Shown: positions 10,881 to 23,490, counted from the first letter of the stretch. The stretch: DNA of 64,000 nt from Chrysopilus asiliformis (GCA_964034945.1 OZ035960.1:87757848-87821847); one strand, 5' to 3'. Numbers and translations are program-made. The notes: generated by a model not told the origin, from the letters alone.

Positions 10881-11396
10881 CGTTTTCGACTGGCAGATTC
10901 AGGGCAGATTCAGAGCACGCTCTACCCCAGTTTAGAGCAAGGTATTTCGAGCAGATCTCCAGTAGATTTCGAGCACCTCTGCTTGGGAGTCGAGCATTTC
11001 TCAAAGAACAAGAAGAAGCATAAAACAAATTAAAATTAATTTTGATATATTCCCCTTAAGTTGACACTGCACTAATATATTTCTGACCAAATGAAATTCT
11101 TCTTCACTAGATGAAGAAGAATCCAAGAAATCAAAATCATAAATATCTTCCATTTACGATTCCACACGATTTTGTTAGCCTTAACCTCAAAAGAGCAACT
11201 CAAATCTGACTACATTAGGCAGATCACAAAATTGCTCGAAAAATGCTCTTTTAGTGCTCGCATACGGAGTACTTGCGTCACTCGAACACGTAACTCTTTT
11301 TCGAGCGATCAAAAAATCTCAGTCGAACACAAGATCTCAGAGTGAGCAAATTTAGAGCAACTTCAGAGCAAAAAGAGCATGCCAGTCGAAAACGCC
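10881..11396. mobile_element. MITE with CGTTTTCGACTGGCA termini
   Basis: CGTTTTCGACTGGCA at 10881-10895 is repeated inverted at 11382-11396. Between them both arms are rich in GAGCA/TGCTC and TTCGAGC motifs in opposite orientation. No coding content. No clean target duplication found, so the superfamily is open. Confidence 0.5.
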
Positions 11397-11482
11397 ATTG
11401 GTGTTAACTCCGCTGCTCCCATTTTTTAGTCCAATAAACGGACAGTCGTTATTTTGAATTGCTCAGAGGTATTTCAGAGGTA

Positions 11483-12371
11483 TTGGGTGATATGAATAAA
11501 AAATAGCTTTTGTTAAAACTGGGTACCAATTTTGTATTGAGACGCGTCTGCGTCTTTCATTCGACGCGATGAAATCGACGCGACTCAATATTGCAATCCT
11601 ATATATCAACGCAATGTGTGCCGAAAGAAATAATTTAGGATAATTTAGAGGACATTTGGTTTGATTATCAAAATAGTTCAGTTTGTGTATGGTATAAAGC
11701 ACACATTCCATTATTTGATCTTGATTGTCAACATATCTGACATTGCTGGCGCAAAATGTTCACGAACTGTCAAAATGATAAGTGCAATCGAAATTTATAT
11801 CCTCGGTTTGGATAATTCGAATCAAGAAAAAACTATCAATTTACGCCTAATTAGAAGGACACTGAAATCACTGAAACCATTTAAAATTTAAATCATCGGT
11901 AAAAGTTTCCCATAACTTCGTTTTCTTGGTTTTCCCCATCGCATTTTTTTCGAGTGAACCTGTGGTAAGTGACGGATTTTCGCCCATAAATTTGACAATA
12001 GCCGCCAACTGATGCTTGTTTGTCTGTTCCCTATAATTTAATTGTCATAATAAAATATAATGTATATTTAATTTCGTGTTACTTTGATTTTGGCATTGTT
12101 TTAAACCACTTCTTATGAAATGAGTTGATATGAGGTAAACGTCAAAAGTCTTTTTCGACGCTAGTCAATGCGTCGCAAGGTTTATGTCCAAGTTTGTTCG
12201 ACGCGTCGAGCTACATGATCGACTTTTGTGTTGTGAGACGCATTTATGCAGACGCGTCGCAATACAAGATTGGTGCCCTGATGTTTTTAAGCTAATGCAG
12301 TCTGCATACAGACTGCATTAGCTAAAAAACATTAGTTTTAGCAAAAGCTATTTTTTTTTCACATCACCCAT
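11483..12371. mobile_element. Non-autonomous DNA transposon with TA flanks
   Basis: The left end TTGGGTGATATGAATAAAAA followed by ATAGCTTTTGTTAAAACT matches the complement of the right end, AGTTTTAGCAAAAGCTAT...TCACATCACCCAT. A second inverted block, ACCAATTTTGTATTGAGACG against CGTCGCAATACAAGATTGGT, lies inside. TA dinucleotides flank both ends (11481-11482 and 12372-12373), as for Tc1/mariner-superfamily MITEs. Near the right end (about 12290-12322) is a perfect hairpin GCTAATGCAGTCTGCA/TGCAGACTGCATTAGC-like palindrome. CGACGCG motifs are frequent inside. No coding content. Confidence 0.6.
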
Positions 12372-12373
12372 TA

Positions 12374-14805
12374 CGTGGACTAAAATAATAGTAGAGCAAG
12401 GAAAATGTTAAAGTGTTAAAGTTTAAGTCATTTTTTCCGTTCTGAATTGCTCGTCAAGTTCTAGAAATTCGGTTTTTTGTGTTGATTGAATTTTAACCCC
12501 ATGAGAGAAGCAAGGTGAACATTTTTTTCATTGTTATTCATTAATACGATACTTGATTCCATAAATAGCAAAGCCCGCATAACTAAAATAACATCCATAT
12601 TATCAGCTTCCATATCTGCATCATCATACTCATCGAATTCTTGCAAAAAGTGTTAAATTGCATCAAAACTTTGTCTAAAAATCGATTGCCTGTTAACCAG
12701 ATGGAAAATTTTGACAGTCCTTCATTCCGGCAAACTTGAACCGGGGTCAATACTCTTAAAAGCACACTTGATTTTTGGCATGAAGCTAAAAAGTTCTAGT
12801 GCTAAAAACAAAAACACGCTATATATATCGGAAAGGTATAAAAATCAGTTGAAAAATCGAAAGTCCATCGTGTGAGTCACTTGTCAGTGTTTTGTCAGTT
12901 TGTGCTTTCGTCTAATAATTTTTTTTGTAAGATCGACTTCTACCAGAGAGCCTCAACCGATTTTGAGGAGGTTTTTTGCATTTGGTTTCAATTTGGAAAA
13001 CTCTAATTGGAAGTATGCAATCTACTCCCCCATGAGAAAAAAATCCGTCTAGTTTAGTCACACTGAGAAAAAAAAAATTTCCTTATGACAAAAATTTCAT
13101 CAAGCGAATAAAAGAAAACAAGTTTCATTCAGAAAACAAGTTTTCGGTCAAATATAAAAATTCACGCAGTAAAGCGTTGAGCTATGTTTTATTATTCGAA
13201 AGGTATCTTTTGCACCGTGAAAAAAAGTAATACAGTATTTGTGTTTTATCCCGAAAACTGTCGATTTATTTTTTAAGTCATGCTGCTGATAGTGGGAGGC
13301 TGCAAATTAATGAAAATGGTAGCTCTTAAGCTGGTGTCAAAGCTCCAAAAACGATTGATAAAAGACTTTCTTTAATGTTTTAAACCGAACTGATTGGCAT
13401 TAAATTTTATAAGAATAAAGATTTCTGGTTACGATATTTCTGAAATATTTGTTCAATATAATTAAAAAAATTGACTGCATTCAGACCTTTTTCGCAATAT
13501 TACCAAATATTTTTTTCCTATTGAAACAAGAAAAATACCAAATTATGGTAGAATTAACCAAAAAAATAAAATTTAGTAAAGGTTTGTGACTACTGATCTG
13601 TAACTCACATAACGGGAATTAATTCAAGATTCTATACCAAACAATTTGTAGCTGCCGCGCATGCAACTAGAGATGCTGTTTCTACATTGCCTTACCATCT
13701 GTGCAGCACTTTGATGTACCTGTAGTTTACGTGAAATTTGAAATGATTTTCAGAACTATCAACGGTAAATAAATTACAGCATCATGTAACCCTTGAGTTT
13801 GGTCATTTGTTAATAAGTACCGCAGGTCTTGTTGCTATTATTGCATTACAAGACCACTTTATAAACCAACTAAATACTTGCGCTGAGTGCAATTTTAGGG
13901 CAATTTTTACAAACTGCAGGTAGAGAGGATCTGATTTCATCGCTGGCCTGGTTAAATTACATGCACTGTAGTTTTCAGAAGATGTCTAAAAATCTAATGG
14001 ATACATGAATGAGGGTTTTTAAAGCAGAGATTATAAAATCAGACAATAACTGACATGTCGAGGGGAGTGGTCGAAATGTACTTTTGATTGGATGGACGTC
14101 CAAGATCGATTATCTAGTTTCACGCTTCCTTCCAAGACGCAGTGATTATGTGCTAAGAAAATTAAACTACAACAGTTCTTGACTTAATACCATCTTCACG
14201 AAGCAGTAACATTCGAGTCGATGTTGCAAGAAATGTGACCAACACTCACACAACCGCCTCTGGGAAATTCACGCATAGCAGCTTAAGGTTATGGGGTCAT
14301 ATGGGATATACCTGTGATATTATGAAAATACTTTAAATAAATTCACTTCACTTTATAAAATTATTTATTTTACTCATATAAAATATACAATGAACATTTT
14401 ATACACATGGCCATAATAATAATAATGAGAATGAGAAGATCAATGTTTTAGTAAATCGGAGCTGATCATTTACAGCTGGTTGAAGGGGAACGTGGGCAAT
14501 GGAATATTTGGAAATCAGGAAATTTGTATCACGTGGCTCACTTGTGAACCATAAAGAAGTTAAGAGGGAAAAGGACATAAAATGATTCTACAATGAATTC
14601 TTATAAAAACTATCTACAAAAAAATAATATGGTAACTGTTTTTTAGCCTTAATACTGATGAAAATGGTTCCGTTGCGCGCGCATCCACTACGGAATCATC
14701 CTAATATGAATCTATAATATTAAGAGTATGGGGGATTTGATGATACACAGAAAAAGGTCAGCACCAGCAATGGTTAGATGAGGAGAAGTCCTACAATCGA
14801 TTGCC
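12374..14805. other. Intergenic DNA downstream of the chitin-binding protein gene
   Basis: No gene recognised. On the minus strand, 12461-12765 holds two short overlapping frames that look protein-like in places (FDEYDDADMEADN; NNNEKNVHLASLMG) but belong to no family I know; possibly transposon debris. The segment 12938-13010 (GATCGACTTCTACCAG...) resembles 51533-51660. The final 450 bases should hold the 3' untranslated region of the gene at 14806-16500; TTTATT (AATAAA on the minus strand) occurs near 14364. Confidence 0.35.
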
Positions 14806-16500
14806 TTATGTTCGTCTAGGCGGCAGATACTCCCGATTCGGTGTGGGTGGTGCTCCTGCCGCTGGGAATCCGGTGTCGCCTTGAATGGGGAAACCTGGTC
14901 GGGATGTGGTGGGGAAACCTCCTGGGGTTGATCCCGGGAATCCGCCGGGTGCGGCGCCTGGAAAACCACCTGTTGTGGTTGGTCCTGCTCCAGGATATCC
15001 GCCGACACCTGGTGCGCCGGGACCTGAAGCTCCAGGATATGTACCTGGGCCCGCTCCTGGCCGAGCACCGGGATAAGAAGCTGATGGTCCTTGGGGACCG
15101 GTTGCACCGGGATAGCTAGTTGATGGCCCTTGAGGACCTGTTGCACCGGGATAGCTAGTTGAAGGTCCTTGCGGGCCAGTCGCGCCGGGGTAAGTAGCTC
15201 CAGGACCCGTTGGCCGTCCTCCAGGTGATGGGAATCCGGGTGAGGCTGGTCGAGAGCCTGGATACGTAGCGCCTGGTCCTTGTGGCCGTGCCCCTCCCCC
15301 GCCGGGTGCGCTTGGGATTTGTGCGCCTGGATATCCTCCTACTCCTCCTGCTGCTGGTCCCACAGGGCCTCCAGTGTTTTGTCCGGTTTGCGAATAGTCG
15401 TAGATAAACGCATTGTTTCCGTAGAGGGCTGGAGCGCTGTTACAATCGAACTGATTCCACCACACGCAGACAAGATGCTCTTGACTGAAAATCGTTCCGT
15501 TCGGGCAAAGGAAATCATAGGTTCGGTTCAGTGCACAAATGTGGAATACTTGACATTGTGCTTCTACGTCCGCGTAATAACCAGGCCATTGTTGGCTGTT
15601 GCAGTCGAATGAGGTTTGGGGGATTTCCGAGTAAATTGGATAATCCTGACCCGGTTCACCAGGAATAGCAGAATAATCACCGCCATCATAGGATCCATCG
15701 TCATTTGGTCTTCCGCCAGCTGAAGGCCCGCTTCCACCTTGAAATTGAGATCCTGGGAACTGACCTCCTGGTCGACCTCCTTGTCCGAATCCTCCAGTTC
15801 CCCCTGTGGGACCGGTGGGACCCGTGGGTCCTGATGATGGGAAACCGCCGCCAGCACCGGGCCGCCCTCCAGTTCCAGGGAATCCACCTGATCCTGGTCT
15901 TCCGCCGAAGCCAGGGCTGCCAGATGACGGGAAACCAGGAGTAGCGCCACCAAATCCAGGGCCAGCGGGTGTCACACCTGAAAATCGTTCAGTGATACGG
16001 AAAAGAGCAAGGTTTTTTATGTTATAAATGAATATTTCATTTGTTATTGGTTGCCTTTTTCCCTGTTTTTTGAATGATAATTTTTACCTGTATCGCCTTG
16101 AGGTCTTCCACCGAAACCTCCGCCTGTTGGGCCACTCGGAAAACCTGGTCCTGTTGGTCGTCCTCCTGGTGCGGTTCCAGCGCCGGGTGTGCCTCCTGCT
16201 CCAGGATACCCACTTGTTCCGTACGCAGGGGTCGTTGGGCCACTTGGGAAGCCAGGGGAAGATGGGAAACCTCCGCCCGGAGTGGGAGAACCGGGACTAG
16301 GAAAACCCCCACCTCCACCTGGCCGTAAAGGCGATGTTCCGCCCGGTGGAAGTGTGCTAGGACCACCTAGGGGACCTTCTGGTCTAGGATATTGATATCC
16401 ATTTTGAGCCTGTAAATCATAGATTAGTATTTAACTTCTGTTGTCAACGCGATAGCTAACTCCGAACTTACCACACACAGATGGCTTGCAACAAACAGAA
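14806..16500 (-). CDS. Secreted Pro/Gly-rich protein with one chitin-binding type-2 domain (CPAP1-like), 5' end missing
   Basis: Three exons on the minus strand: 16500-16472 (29 nt), 16409-16088 (322 nt) and 15977-14806 (1172 nt, stop at 14808-14806). Splice sites are canonical (…CGCAG|TT, GTG|GTAAGT; TTACAG|GCT, ACAG|GTAAAA; TTTTCAG|GT) and the phases agree. The 29-nt exon gives LFVASHLCV, the tail of a signal peptide, joined to AQNGYQYPRPEG. Long Gly/Pro-rich runs follow. Near 15606-15436 there is one peritrophin-A domain with cysteines spaced CX15CX5CX9CX12CX7C, the pattern of arthropod cuticular proteins analogous to peritrophins. The C-terminal part has 13-residue repeats with TGPQGPSTSYPG, and the protein ends NREYLPPRRT. 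Expected role: secreted chitin-binding matrix protein of cuticle or tracheal lining. The first coding exon, which must end in phase 1, lies upstream of 16520 and was not found. Confidence 0.85.
15075..15195 (-). repeat. 39-bp tandem repeat coding for TGPQGPSxSYPGA
   Basis: About three copies of a 39-bp unit in the last exon of the chitin-binding protein gene. In-frame coding repeats of this sort vary in number easily and extend the elastic Gly/Pro-rich tail. Confidence 0.75.
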
Positions 16501-19500
16501 CTGCGACATGAAACAAGAAAAATAGTTTTGTGTTAATTAAATGGTATTTTTAGGTTTTCGCTTAAAGTGATTTCATGATTGAATTCAACGTGCTCTTAAT
16601 TATGAGAATTTGTGCTGCGGGATAAAGACAATATAATAATTGCCAGTCCTCGCTGTAAGCAATCGCGGTTTAGATTCTGCTTAAGTAGATGGAATTACGC
16701 TAAATCAAGACGATTAGTTAATATGTCTTGTGTGGTTTTGTTCACGAAATGGTGACGGTTGGAGAAGAATTGAGTTATCAGCCATAGAAATCAATGTTTG
16801 TTATGTCTTTTTCACCATCAAACGATGGCTCATGCTGTGAGTGAGAAAATTGTGCCTCCGTAATGACAGAATCGCTGCGGCTACAAGGAAGGCCACCACA
16901 CTTACGGATTGTCTTGGCGTCTCATCATCATCGAGCATTTGCTAATGATATCTCCGGCGTTTGTCCGTCCTGACCAAATATTAAAAAAGTGGCACCCGGT
17001 TAGTGCTGATGGCTGTGGTAAAACCAGGTAGTTATGTTATTTTTATGTAATGATTGCATTTTCTTATTGCTATGTTGATCTTGAAGACGTTTCGCCTCAT
17101 TATGTGTACAGGTAGCAGTATTTTTTTTTGGCAAGATGAACTCAAATTGAATGTTGAGGCTGGTCAAAAATACATTTTGGTATTCCTAGTGGCAAGATCA
17201 CATTTTGATGGTTAAATAATAAGCTTCTCGTCATTCATTCATGGGAGGATAAATTTAGATGCCAATTTTATGGTTTAGTAAAGAACGCCTCTTGTTTAAA
17301 TTTGAACGATTTTGTCAACTGGATGGTTGAAAATGATTTGCTGAAGGTGAAGGCGATTGGGGATTATTGAATGAATATCATTAGCTGGAATTCAGGGTTT
17401 AGCAAGGTAAGATAATTCAGTATTTCACTAATGATTCTTTATAATGAATTTTAAGAATTTTTCATTTAAATATGAGGGATATTAGAAATTCTAATTTAAT
17501 TCGAATCAAAAAGTACTTTTGAAACAAACATTTCAAACTTCCTGTATTTAAAAAACTCATTAATTCAATATTAAGGTAACTTTTTACGGTAATTGATAAA
17601 AAAATAAATTGAACGGTGGCAAGACATTTGGATTTTTTTTAATTGAATATTTGTTTTTCCTGATGGAATTTTTCCAGAGTAGCCAAATTTTATTTAAGAA
17701 TTTTTTTAAAATTTCCTTTATGAAGCAGGACCAAAAAACTTCGACATATGCGGAGGAAAACAATAGATTTTTTTTTTAAATTGTCGTTGAAATTATTGTA
17801 AATAAAGTGACAATCCTTTTAGGTCTGCTACAGGAGAAAAGTTATTAGTATTTGACATACATTTTATATTAGAAAAAAAATAAGAGATTTAAATCAATAG
17901 TTTTCTGAGTGTGGTTCGGTTATAGTTCATGGGTAAAGTGAATTTCTGAATATTGTTTTTGATTTCGGTTTTTAAAATCTGGTTCTGGTTTCGATTGTGG
18001 TTTTGGTTCTTAATTTTTCAAAATTTGGTTTTGATTCACTTAAATTTCAATGATTCAGTGGTTTCTAGTTTCGAGACAAGAAAATCGGTGTGGATCTCGG
18101 AAAAAAATTAAATAGATAAAAAAAATATCCTGATGCGGATATTTCCTCATGCTCGGTGACTTAATTCCCTAATCGGCCGAATCATTTGTGCGGTGCGAAA
18201 TTTTGGTTCAGCATTGAAATCCTAACCTTCTAGATGTTTCTTAATAATGAAACCATAGCCTTTCGCTTTTTCTTTGGAACGAACGAAAATAATTTTCTAA
18301 AACGAAAAAGGCAAAAATTATGGTGATGTATTTTGTGTGCAACCTCTTGGGCGAGTTTAGAATTTGCTGGGCGTTTTTTAGGTACAGTAAAAAAAAATTT
18401 AATTTTCTAAAGTCAAACTTTACTAAACTACACATGTTTTTGAAGGTAATCTTATTTTGACAGATTAATGCTAAGCTTCTGCTAATTTGAATTTTCCATC
18501 ACCGGTTGAACAGCGCCCGGTGTTTTCAATTCAACCGCGTGACGATTTCTGTTAAAAAATAGGTTTTAAATTTCACGAAAAAGTAGATTTTTTTAAGCCG
18601 TTCAATTTGTTTTTAATATCGGTATTTAAATTTTGGGGTTTGTATACCAGCATTCAACTATATATTCTTTAGGTGTTAAAATCATAAATTACACAAAACT
18701 AACTGAAAAACTGGACAAAAAATCCAATTTTTTTTTGTTTCGATGTACAGTAAATCAAAATGTACAGAAAGAGTGCAGGTAGGTTTTGTAATTTCATGGC
18801 GACCTAAAAATGTGGGAAAATTCAGAAAACTGGCCGAAAAGTTTAAAAACATCGAGTTCTAGTTCAAAATAGTGTCCTTTTTTATCTGGTTGTAACTCAT
18901 TTTAAATTATCACACAGAAAAAAAATCAGTAAGACTGTAAATCTACCTCTTCTTCTTGTCCCAAGGCTGAATGACTACCATTTATTCACACCGCCGTCTA
19001 AAACTTCACTATAAAATCACCAAGTTTATTTTGGAGAATATTTAGAGCATAAAATTGCCATTATGCGGGAAATCCTTTGCTCATTAGGATGATTATGAGT
19101 TTAAGCAAAAATTTTACAACCAGATACGGTCTGATAAAATTTTAGAATTTATTAAAAAAAACCTTTCAAAACAATCGAAGATTTATCATAAAGTCAGTTC
19201 ATTTCCGCAGCTATAAAACTTCAAATGCATCTTGAGTTGCACTAAAAGAGATTAATTTTTTTTTCTTTTGGATTTCAAGCACAATATACATAATTATTAC
19301 TGGGCCAAGATCGTGATCATAATCTTGATATGTTATTTATTATCGATTACTGGAGAGGCTATTTACAAAACAAAACTAACAAAGATACAGAATACACAAA
19401 ACACTAATGAAAATAAAGAAAAACGACTCATGTATCATCGTTTTTGGTTGAAGATTGGTACTTGATCCATCTTTCATCATTTTTTAAAATTCCAGCGTAA

Positions 19501-21183
19501 CAATTAAACGAATCTCTTCCAACATATGGACAAGATCGGATGTCCGATTCGATCATTGATTGCTCGTGTGCCTTTTATATTATGTATGTACGATGATAAA
19601 AGCATAAACAGAATGCAAAGATGCAAAATGTATCTCTTTAACAGATTGAACGATGATGAGTGCAGTATAAATTTATCTTATGAATAAAATACATGTAAAA
19701 TTTTGTAGAAATCAGTATCCACTGAGAAGTAGGCGGAGGTGAGCAATGGGGGTGTACTTCGATCATAAATTCACACATGATGCATGGTTAGTAATTACAA
19801 TAAGATCGTGGTGGCTTCGGATTCCGACATAAAAGCCATCACAGAATTTTTTTTTTATACGCACAATCATTTATCGTGCTTTTGGTATTAAAATTGCCAA
19901 CGATCGATCACATAACATTATTTATTGCAATGAAAATGTTAATTAATATTGCGATACTATACGATATTCACATATGCATTTTGTCTGATTATGTGCTTTT
20001 TTTGTAAAAAAAAAAATGATTTCCAGCAATGTGTGATTTCACAGTTAGTACTTCTGCTAAATGGCTTTGATTTCAAAGGGTCTCGTCATTTGATTCCATC
20101 GAAACAAAAGGAGTTGCCAAATTGAGATTGAGGAGAATTTTATGCAAATCAATCAGAAGAAAATCATGTTGCTTTCATAAAATGTGCATATGATTTTTTG
20201 TGTCTTGCATTTTGATTTATAGTGAAATGGAGTAAACTGCAATTGATGCTGCTGGGAGTTCTGCAATCAAAGTATGCTTTTTGTAGGTATGAATTTTGAT
20301 TCAATCTGGCAGGTAGGATAATTAAATCTTTTAATTATCTAGTGTATCGTAGAAAAAAATATTGCAAAAGAATCATAATTTTACAAAATGTTGAATTAAT
20401 ATTTTTGAGAAGATATTTTGATCAAATCAAACCAATTTTGATCAAAAATTTTGAAAGGTTTTGGTTTTAAAAATTATTATTTTATAAAAAATGTAGTTTA
20501 AAAATATTTGATTAAGAGCCGTTGGCACTAACACGCTGGTAAGCCTTTTAGTCGCAATCTGTCAAATTTGTTTGGTGGGCAAATTCTGGTAAAACAGTTC
20601 AGTAGGCGACATGTTAGTGAGTAGGAAACAACAAATTTTGATTGCCAAAATATTGGCTTTAAATCGTCTAGAAAAGAAGGAATCGACTCTCTGGGCTCTG
20701 AAATCTACTCTCTTGTAAAATTTAGAATGTGTATTCCATTGAAAATTCCTTCTATCATAATAATATAATGATAATCATTTCTCGAAAATTTAGTTTCCGC
20801 CATTTTAATTTTGTTGCCTGTCAAAACCAGCGCTGTCTACAAAAATGGTATACCAGTGCTGTCTTACCAGAAAAACTGGTAAACCAGATTGCTCCACACT
20901 GGCTTTTTAGCAAACAGTTTTGCTGGTACACCAGAAATCAAAGTCAATGTAGTCCCTGTGTAATAAAAGGTAGCTACTTATGTCGAACCTAATTTTTTTA
21001 AGTACCAGAATTTCTACGGCAAAAGTAGGCTGAGCACAAGTGTCAGATATAAACAGATATAAATGGCACCTAAAGTGTCAGATATAAACGGCACCTAAAA
21101 TATGAATTTTGATATTGGTTCATTTAATTTTCTTCTAAGTTTTAATTGAACTCTTGGATTTAAGTTATATAAAATTTAAATAT
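16501..21183. other. Upstream region of the chitin-binding protein gene; no exon identified
   Basis: It must contain the missing first coding exon and promoter of the minus-strand gene unless these lie further right. The best minus-strand donor-like site is near 16900 (CAATCC|GTAAGTG after an ATG run at about 16935-16915), but its phase (0 or 2) does not fit the phase-1 exon needed. The rest is AT-rich with poly-T runs and no recognised repeat. At 20523-20990 the words CTGGTA/TACCAG recur, without clear structure. Confidence 0.35.
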
Positions 21184-21185
21184 TA

Positions 21186-21357
21186 CAATAGAATCCCGAT
21201 AATTCGTACCCCGATAATTCGTATATCCCGCTAATTCGTATAAATTTGCTGGTCCTTGAAAAAAATCCCGATAATTCGTTCCCCGATAATTCGTATATCC
21301 CGCTAATTCGTTTGAATTTGCTGGCCCCTTGAAATACGAATTATCGGGATTCTACTG
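21186..21357. mobile_element. pogo/Tigger-type MITE
   Basis: 172 bp between TA dinucleotides (21184-21185 and 21358-21359). The left end CAATAGAATCCCGATAATTC matches the inverted right end GAATTATCGGGATTCTACTG with one mismatch. Inside is a direct duplication of a block of about 60 bp containing CCCGATAATTCGTA, CCCCGATAATTCG and CCCGCTAATTCGT. TIRs of the form CAGTAGAATCCCG with TA targets are characteristic of pogo/Tigger elements. Confidence 0.75.
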
Positions 21358-21701
21358 TATTTGGTTCTAAACTTTTAAACACATTTTCAGATATTTTGGC
21401 AATTTTCTTTTGGTGTTTATAGGATTTTTCGCTCAAAATTTCAAACTTTTTGTTTTTAAATTTCGCAGAAAATATTATGTAGACACCTGGAATATTTGCG
21501 GCTTTATTGATGTTCATACATTTTCTATATCAATTTTGTTCTCTATCTAAATTCCGTCTGTTTTCAATTAGAGTATTTGACGATTTTCATATTTGGCTGA
21601 AAATTTGTTTTGTGAACGAAAGCTACCATTTGAATTCGGAGAAAAGTAAGAAAGGATTTTGAAATTTATCATCAATAAGACAACAGTTTTGTGATACTTA
21701 A

Positions 21702-21827
21702 GCCCGTTTGCGCGTATTATTCTCAAAAAATTAAGTTGTGGTTAGCCTTCTTAAACCGTAGAAATTCTTCGACTTAAATTTTTTAAGTTGTACATAAGTT
21801 GCTAAGTTTTGTTGGTGCAAACGGCAC
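21702..21827. mobile_element. Short MITE with GCCCGTTTGC ends
   Basis: GCCCGTTTGC at about 21703 and GCAAACGGC at about 21819 are inverted, and the interior carries TTAAGTTG/AACTTA motifs in mirrored order. ACTTA occurs just outside both ends (with one extra A on the left), a possible 5-bp target duplication. Elements with this terminus are, from memory, common in insect genomes. Confidence 0.4.
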
Positions 21828-22348
21828 TTAGTGATTTTTAAAAATTTCTTCATTTAAGAAGTTTATGGAGGAATCAAGTCTCCCAATGGATCAAATCTCC
21901 CTATCCTCCTTTAAAATTTAGCTAATTATTTTATCGAGACTTTCGTTGTTACTTTCCTCTGCTATAGAGGAAAAGTATTGTATTTATGACGGAGACGGAC
22001 TCGAGAATGGGGCTAGATAGATTATGAGGATAACTTGAGAACGTGTTGAGCTAGCGACTTGAAATTTTTGTAAAAGTGTTTTACGAATATCGTAGTTTTC
22101 TATTATCTTTTGGTAAAAACGCGTTAGCTATAACCGTTACCTCCCAGATATTTCTTGTGAAAAAACACCGTTTTTTGAAAATTTCTCGAAAATTTTGCGC
22201 TTTTGAGAAGAAATTAATATCACAAAATTTGAAGGACATAAAATTTCTGCGTTAACGGATTTTATGAATCTCTTACAATTCTTAAAATATTTCAAGAAAA
22301 AATTAGTTTTTTGAATTTTTTTTTGGAAACTACGAAAAGGCGAACATA

Positions 22349-23334
22349 GGGTAAAGTCGGGTGATATGGCACTTTAGGTGATATGGCACCCTTTCAAATT
22401 CTCCCATTGGCAACACTAGAATCAAAATCATTCTCTAAGAACTTAGTTCAGTTTCTCCAATAAGGCCGAAGTGTGAAGACCGCGAAACAAAAGCTCTTTT
22501 CATTTTGTTTTTGTGTGACAGAACAGGAAAAAAAAGTTGAAATTTTAGACGAACTACTTTTTGTTGTTTTTTGAGTGGCTGAATTTTGGTAAGTACAGTT
22601 GGAGCAAGTTTACCGTTCACAAACCAAAACAAGCAGAATCTGATGTGTTTTCGTTTGTGTGTATGAAACAGACTTGATTGAGCGCGAGTTTTCAGTAAAA
22701 TATGAAAATCATTGGCGATGTGTGAAAGGAGAAATGGCACCTTTTTTCTGAGGTGATATGGAACGGGTGCCAAACCCGAGAAAACAAAAGGCTCCAATCC
22801 TTACTTCCTCAGAAAACGTAACTAATCAAAAAAAATCAATTACGAAAGAACGAGCGATGGTAGATGAAACCACATCTGAAGAAGAAAATATTGCATTACA
22901 AGACGACTCCGATAGGTTTGAAGATTTTGAGGAAAACATTTGCACTGGATGTGGTGAAGACTATGCTAAGACCACTAAACCCGACGAGTGGGTTAAATGC
23001 ATTGTTTGCCATTTGTGGTCCCATGACTCATGCACATCATTTGTCAACACTTGCAACTCGTGTGGCAAAAAGGACTTAAAAAACAAGTAGGGTGCCATAT
23101 CACCTAAGGTAGGGTGCCGTATCCCCTACACTTTTGGGGGATATGGTTTTTTCAATGAATTTATATTTTGTTAAAATTTTTACTTTTTTAGGAGTGAAAT
23201 CCTATTTATTTTTTATTTTTGTTTTACTAGTTGATTTTAAGAATAAAAACGTTTTTGTTTGAATCAAAAATCTCTTTTACTTTTTGGGTTATGCCGATTT
23301 AAAAAAAAGGGTGCCATATCACCCGACTTTACCC
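22349..23334 (+). mobile_element. pogo-like deletion derivative, 986 bp
   Basis: Perfect 24-bp terminal inverted repeats beginning GGGTAAAGTCGGGTGATATG (22349-22372 and complement 23311-23334), flanked by TA on both sides. GTGATATGGCACC and its complement recur inside both ends (22376, 22752, 23093, 23110), probably as transposase-binding repeats. It carries only the C-terminal part of a transposase gene (22758-23090); the DNA-binding and DDE domains are gone. Perfect TIRs suggest fairly recent movement by a complete relative elsewhere. Confidence 0.85.
22758..23090 (+). pseudogene. C-terminal fragment of a pogo-type transposase with a PHD-like zinc finger
   Basis: A 110-codon open frame. 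The N-terminal third has APILTSSENVTNQKK, like the linker after the DDE domain in insect pogo/jerky-type transposases. An acidic stretch follows (TSEEENIALQDDSDRFEDFE), then a cysteine/histidine module: CTGCGEDY, WVKCIVCHLWSHDSC, CNSCGKKD. That is C-X2-C...W-V-x-C-X2-C...W-x-H-X2-C...C-X2-C, the short PHD-like finger at the C-terminus of many such transposases. The frame is intact and begins with an ATG formed by an internal GTGATATGG repeat. It could in principle be translated as a small zinc-finger protein, but the simplest reading is a remnant of a deleted transposase. Confidence 0.65.
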
Positions 23335-23490
23335 TAACGAAACTCAAAGAAAATAAAACTTTCTGCACTTTTTCCTTTAACGGTTTTACGGTTCTCGAGA
23401 TATTTGGAAAAATATTATTATTCACATATTTTTTCCGAAACTAAATATTGCAGGGGAAAGTTTTGTGTTGACCACAACTGATGTTTTATT

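Larger units (their letters stand above)
21945..23490 (+). repeat. Family B repeat, interrupted by a pogo element
   Basis: The left part starts ACTTTCCTCTGCTATAGAGG with AAAAGTATTGTAT, then TTGAGCTAGCGACTTGAAAT, then poorly conserved AT-rich sequence. The right part, after the insertion at 22349-23334, has TTTAACGGTTTTACGGTTCT, CGAGATATTTGGAAA and ends GGGGAAAGTTTTGTGTTGAC plus CACAACTGATG. Removing the inserted element restores continuity at a TA, which dates family B as older than the pogo insertion. Confidence 0.65.

Noticed and set aside
12461..12765. Two minus-strand frames with acidic, protein-like stretches
   Set aside because: Too short and overlapping in different frames; no known family recognised, so transposon debris is more likely than a gene.
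16861..16935. First coding exon of the chitin-binding protein gene (ATG run followed by GTAAGTG on the minus strand)
   Set aside because: The exon would end in phase 0 or 2, while the 29-nt exon needs a phase-1 partner, and it encodes no signal-peptide-like sequence.
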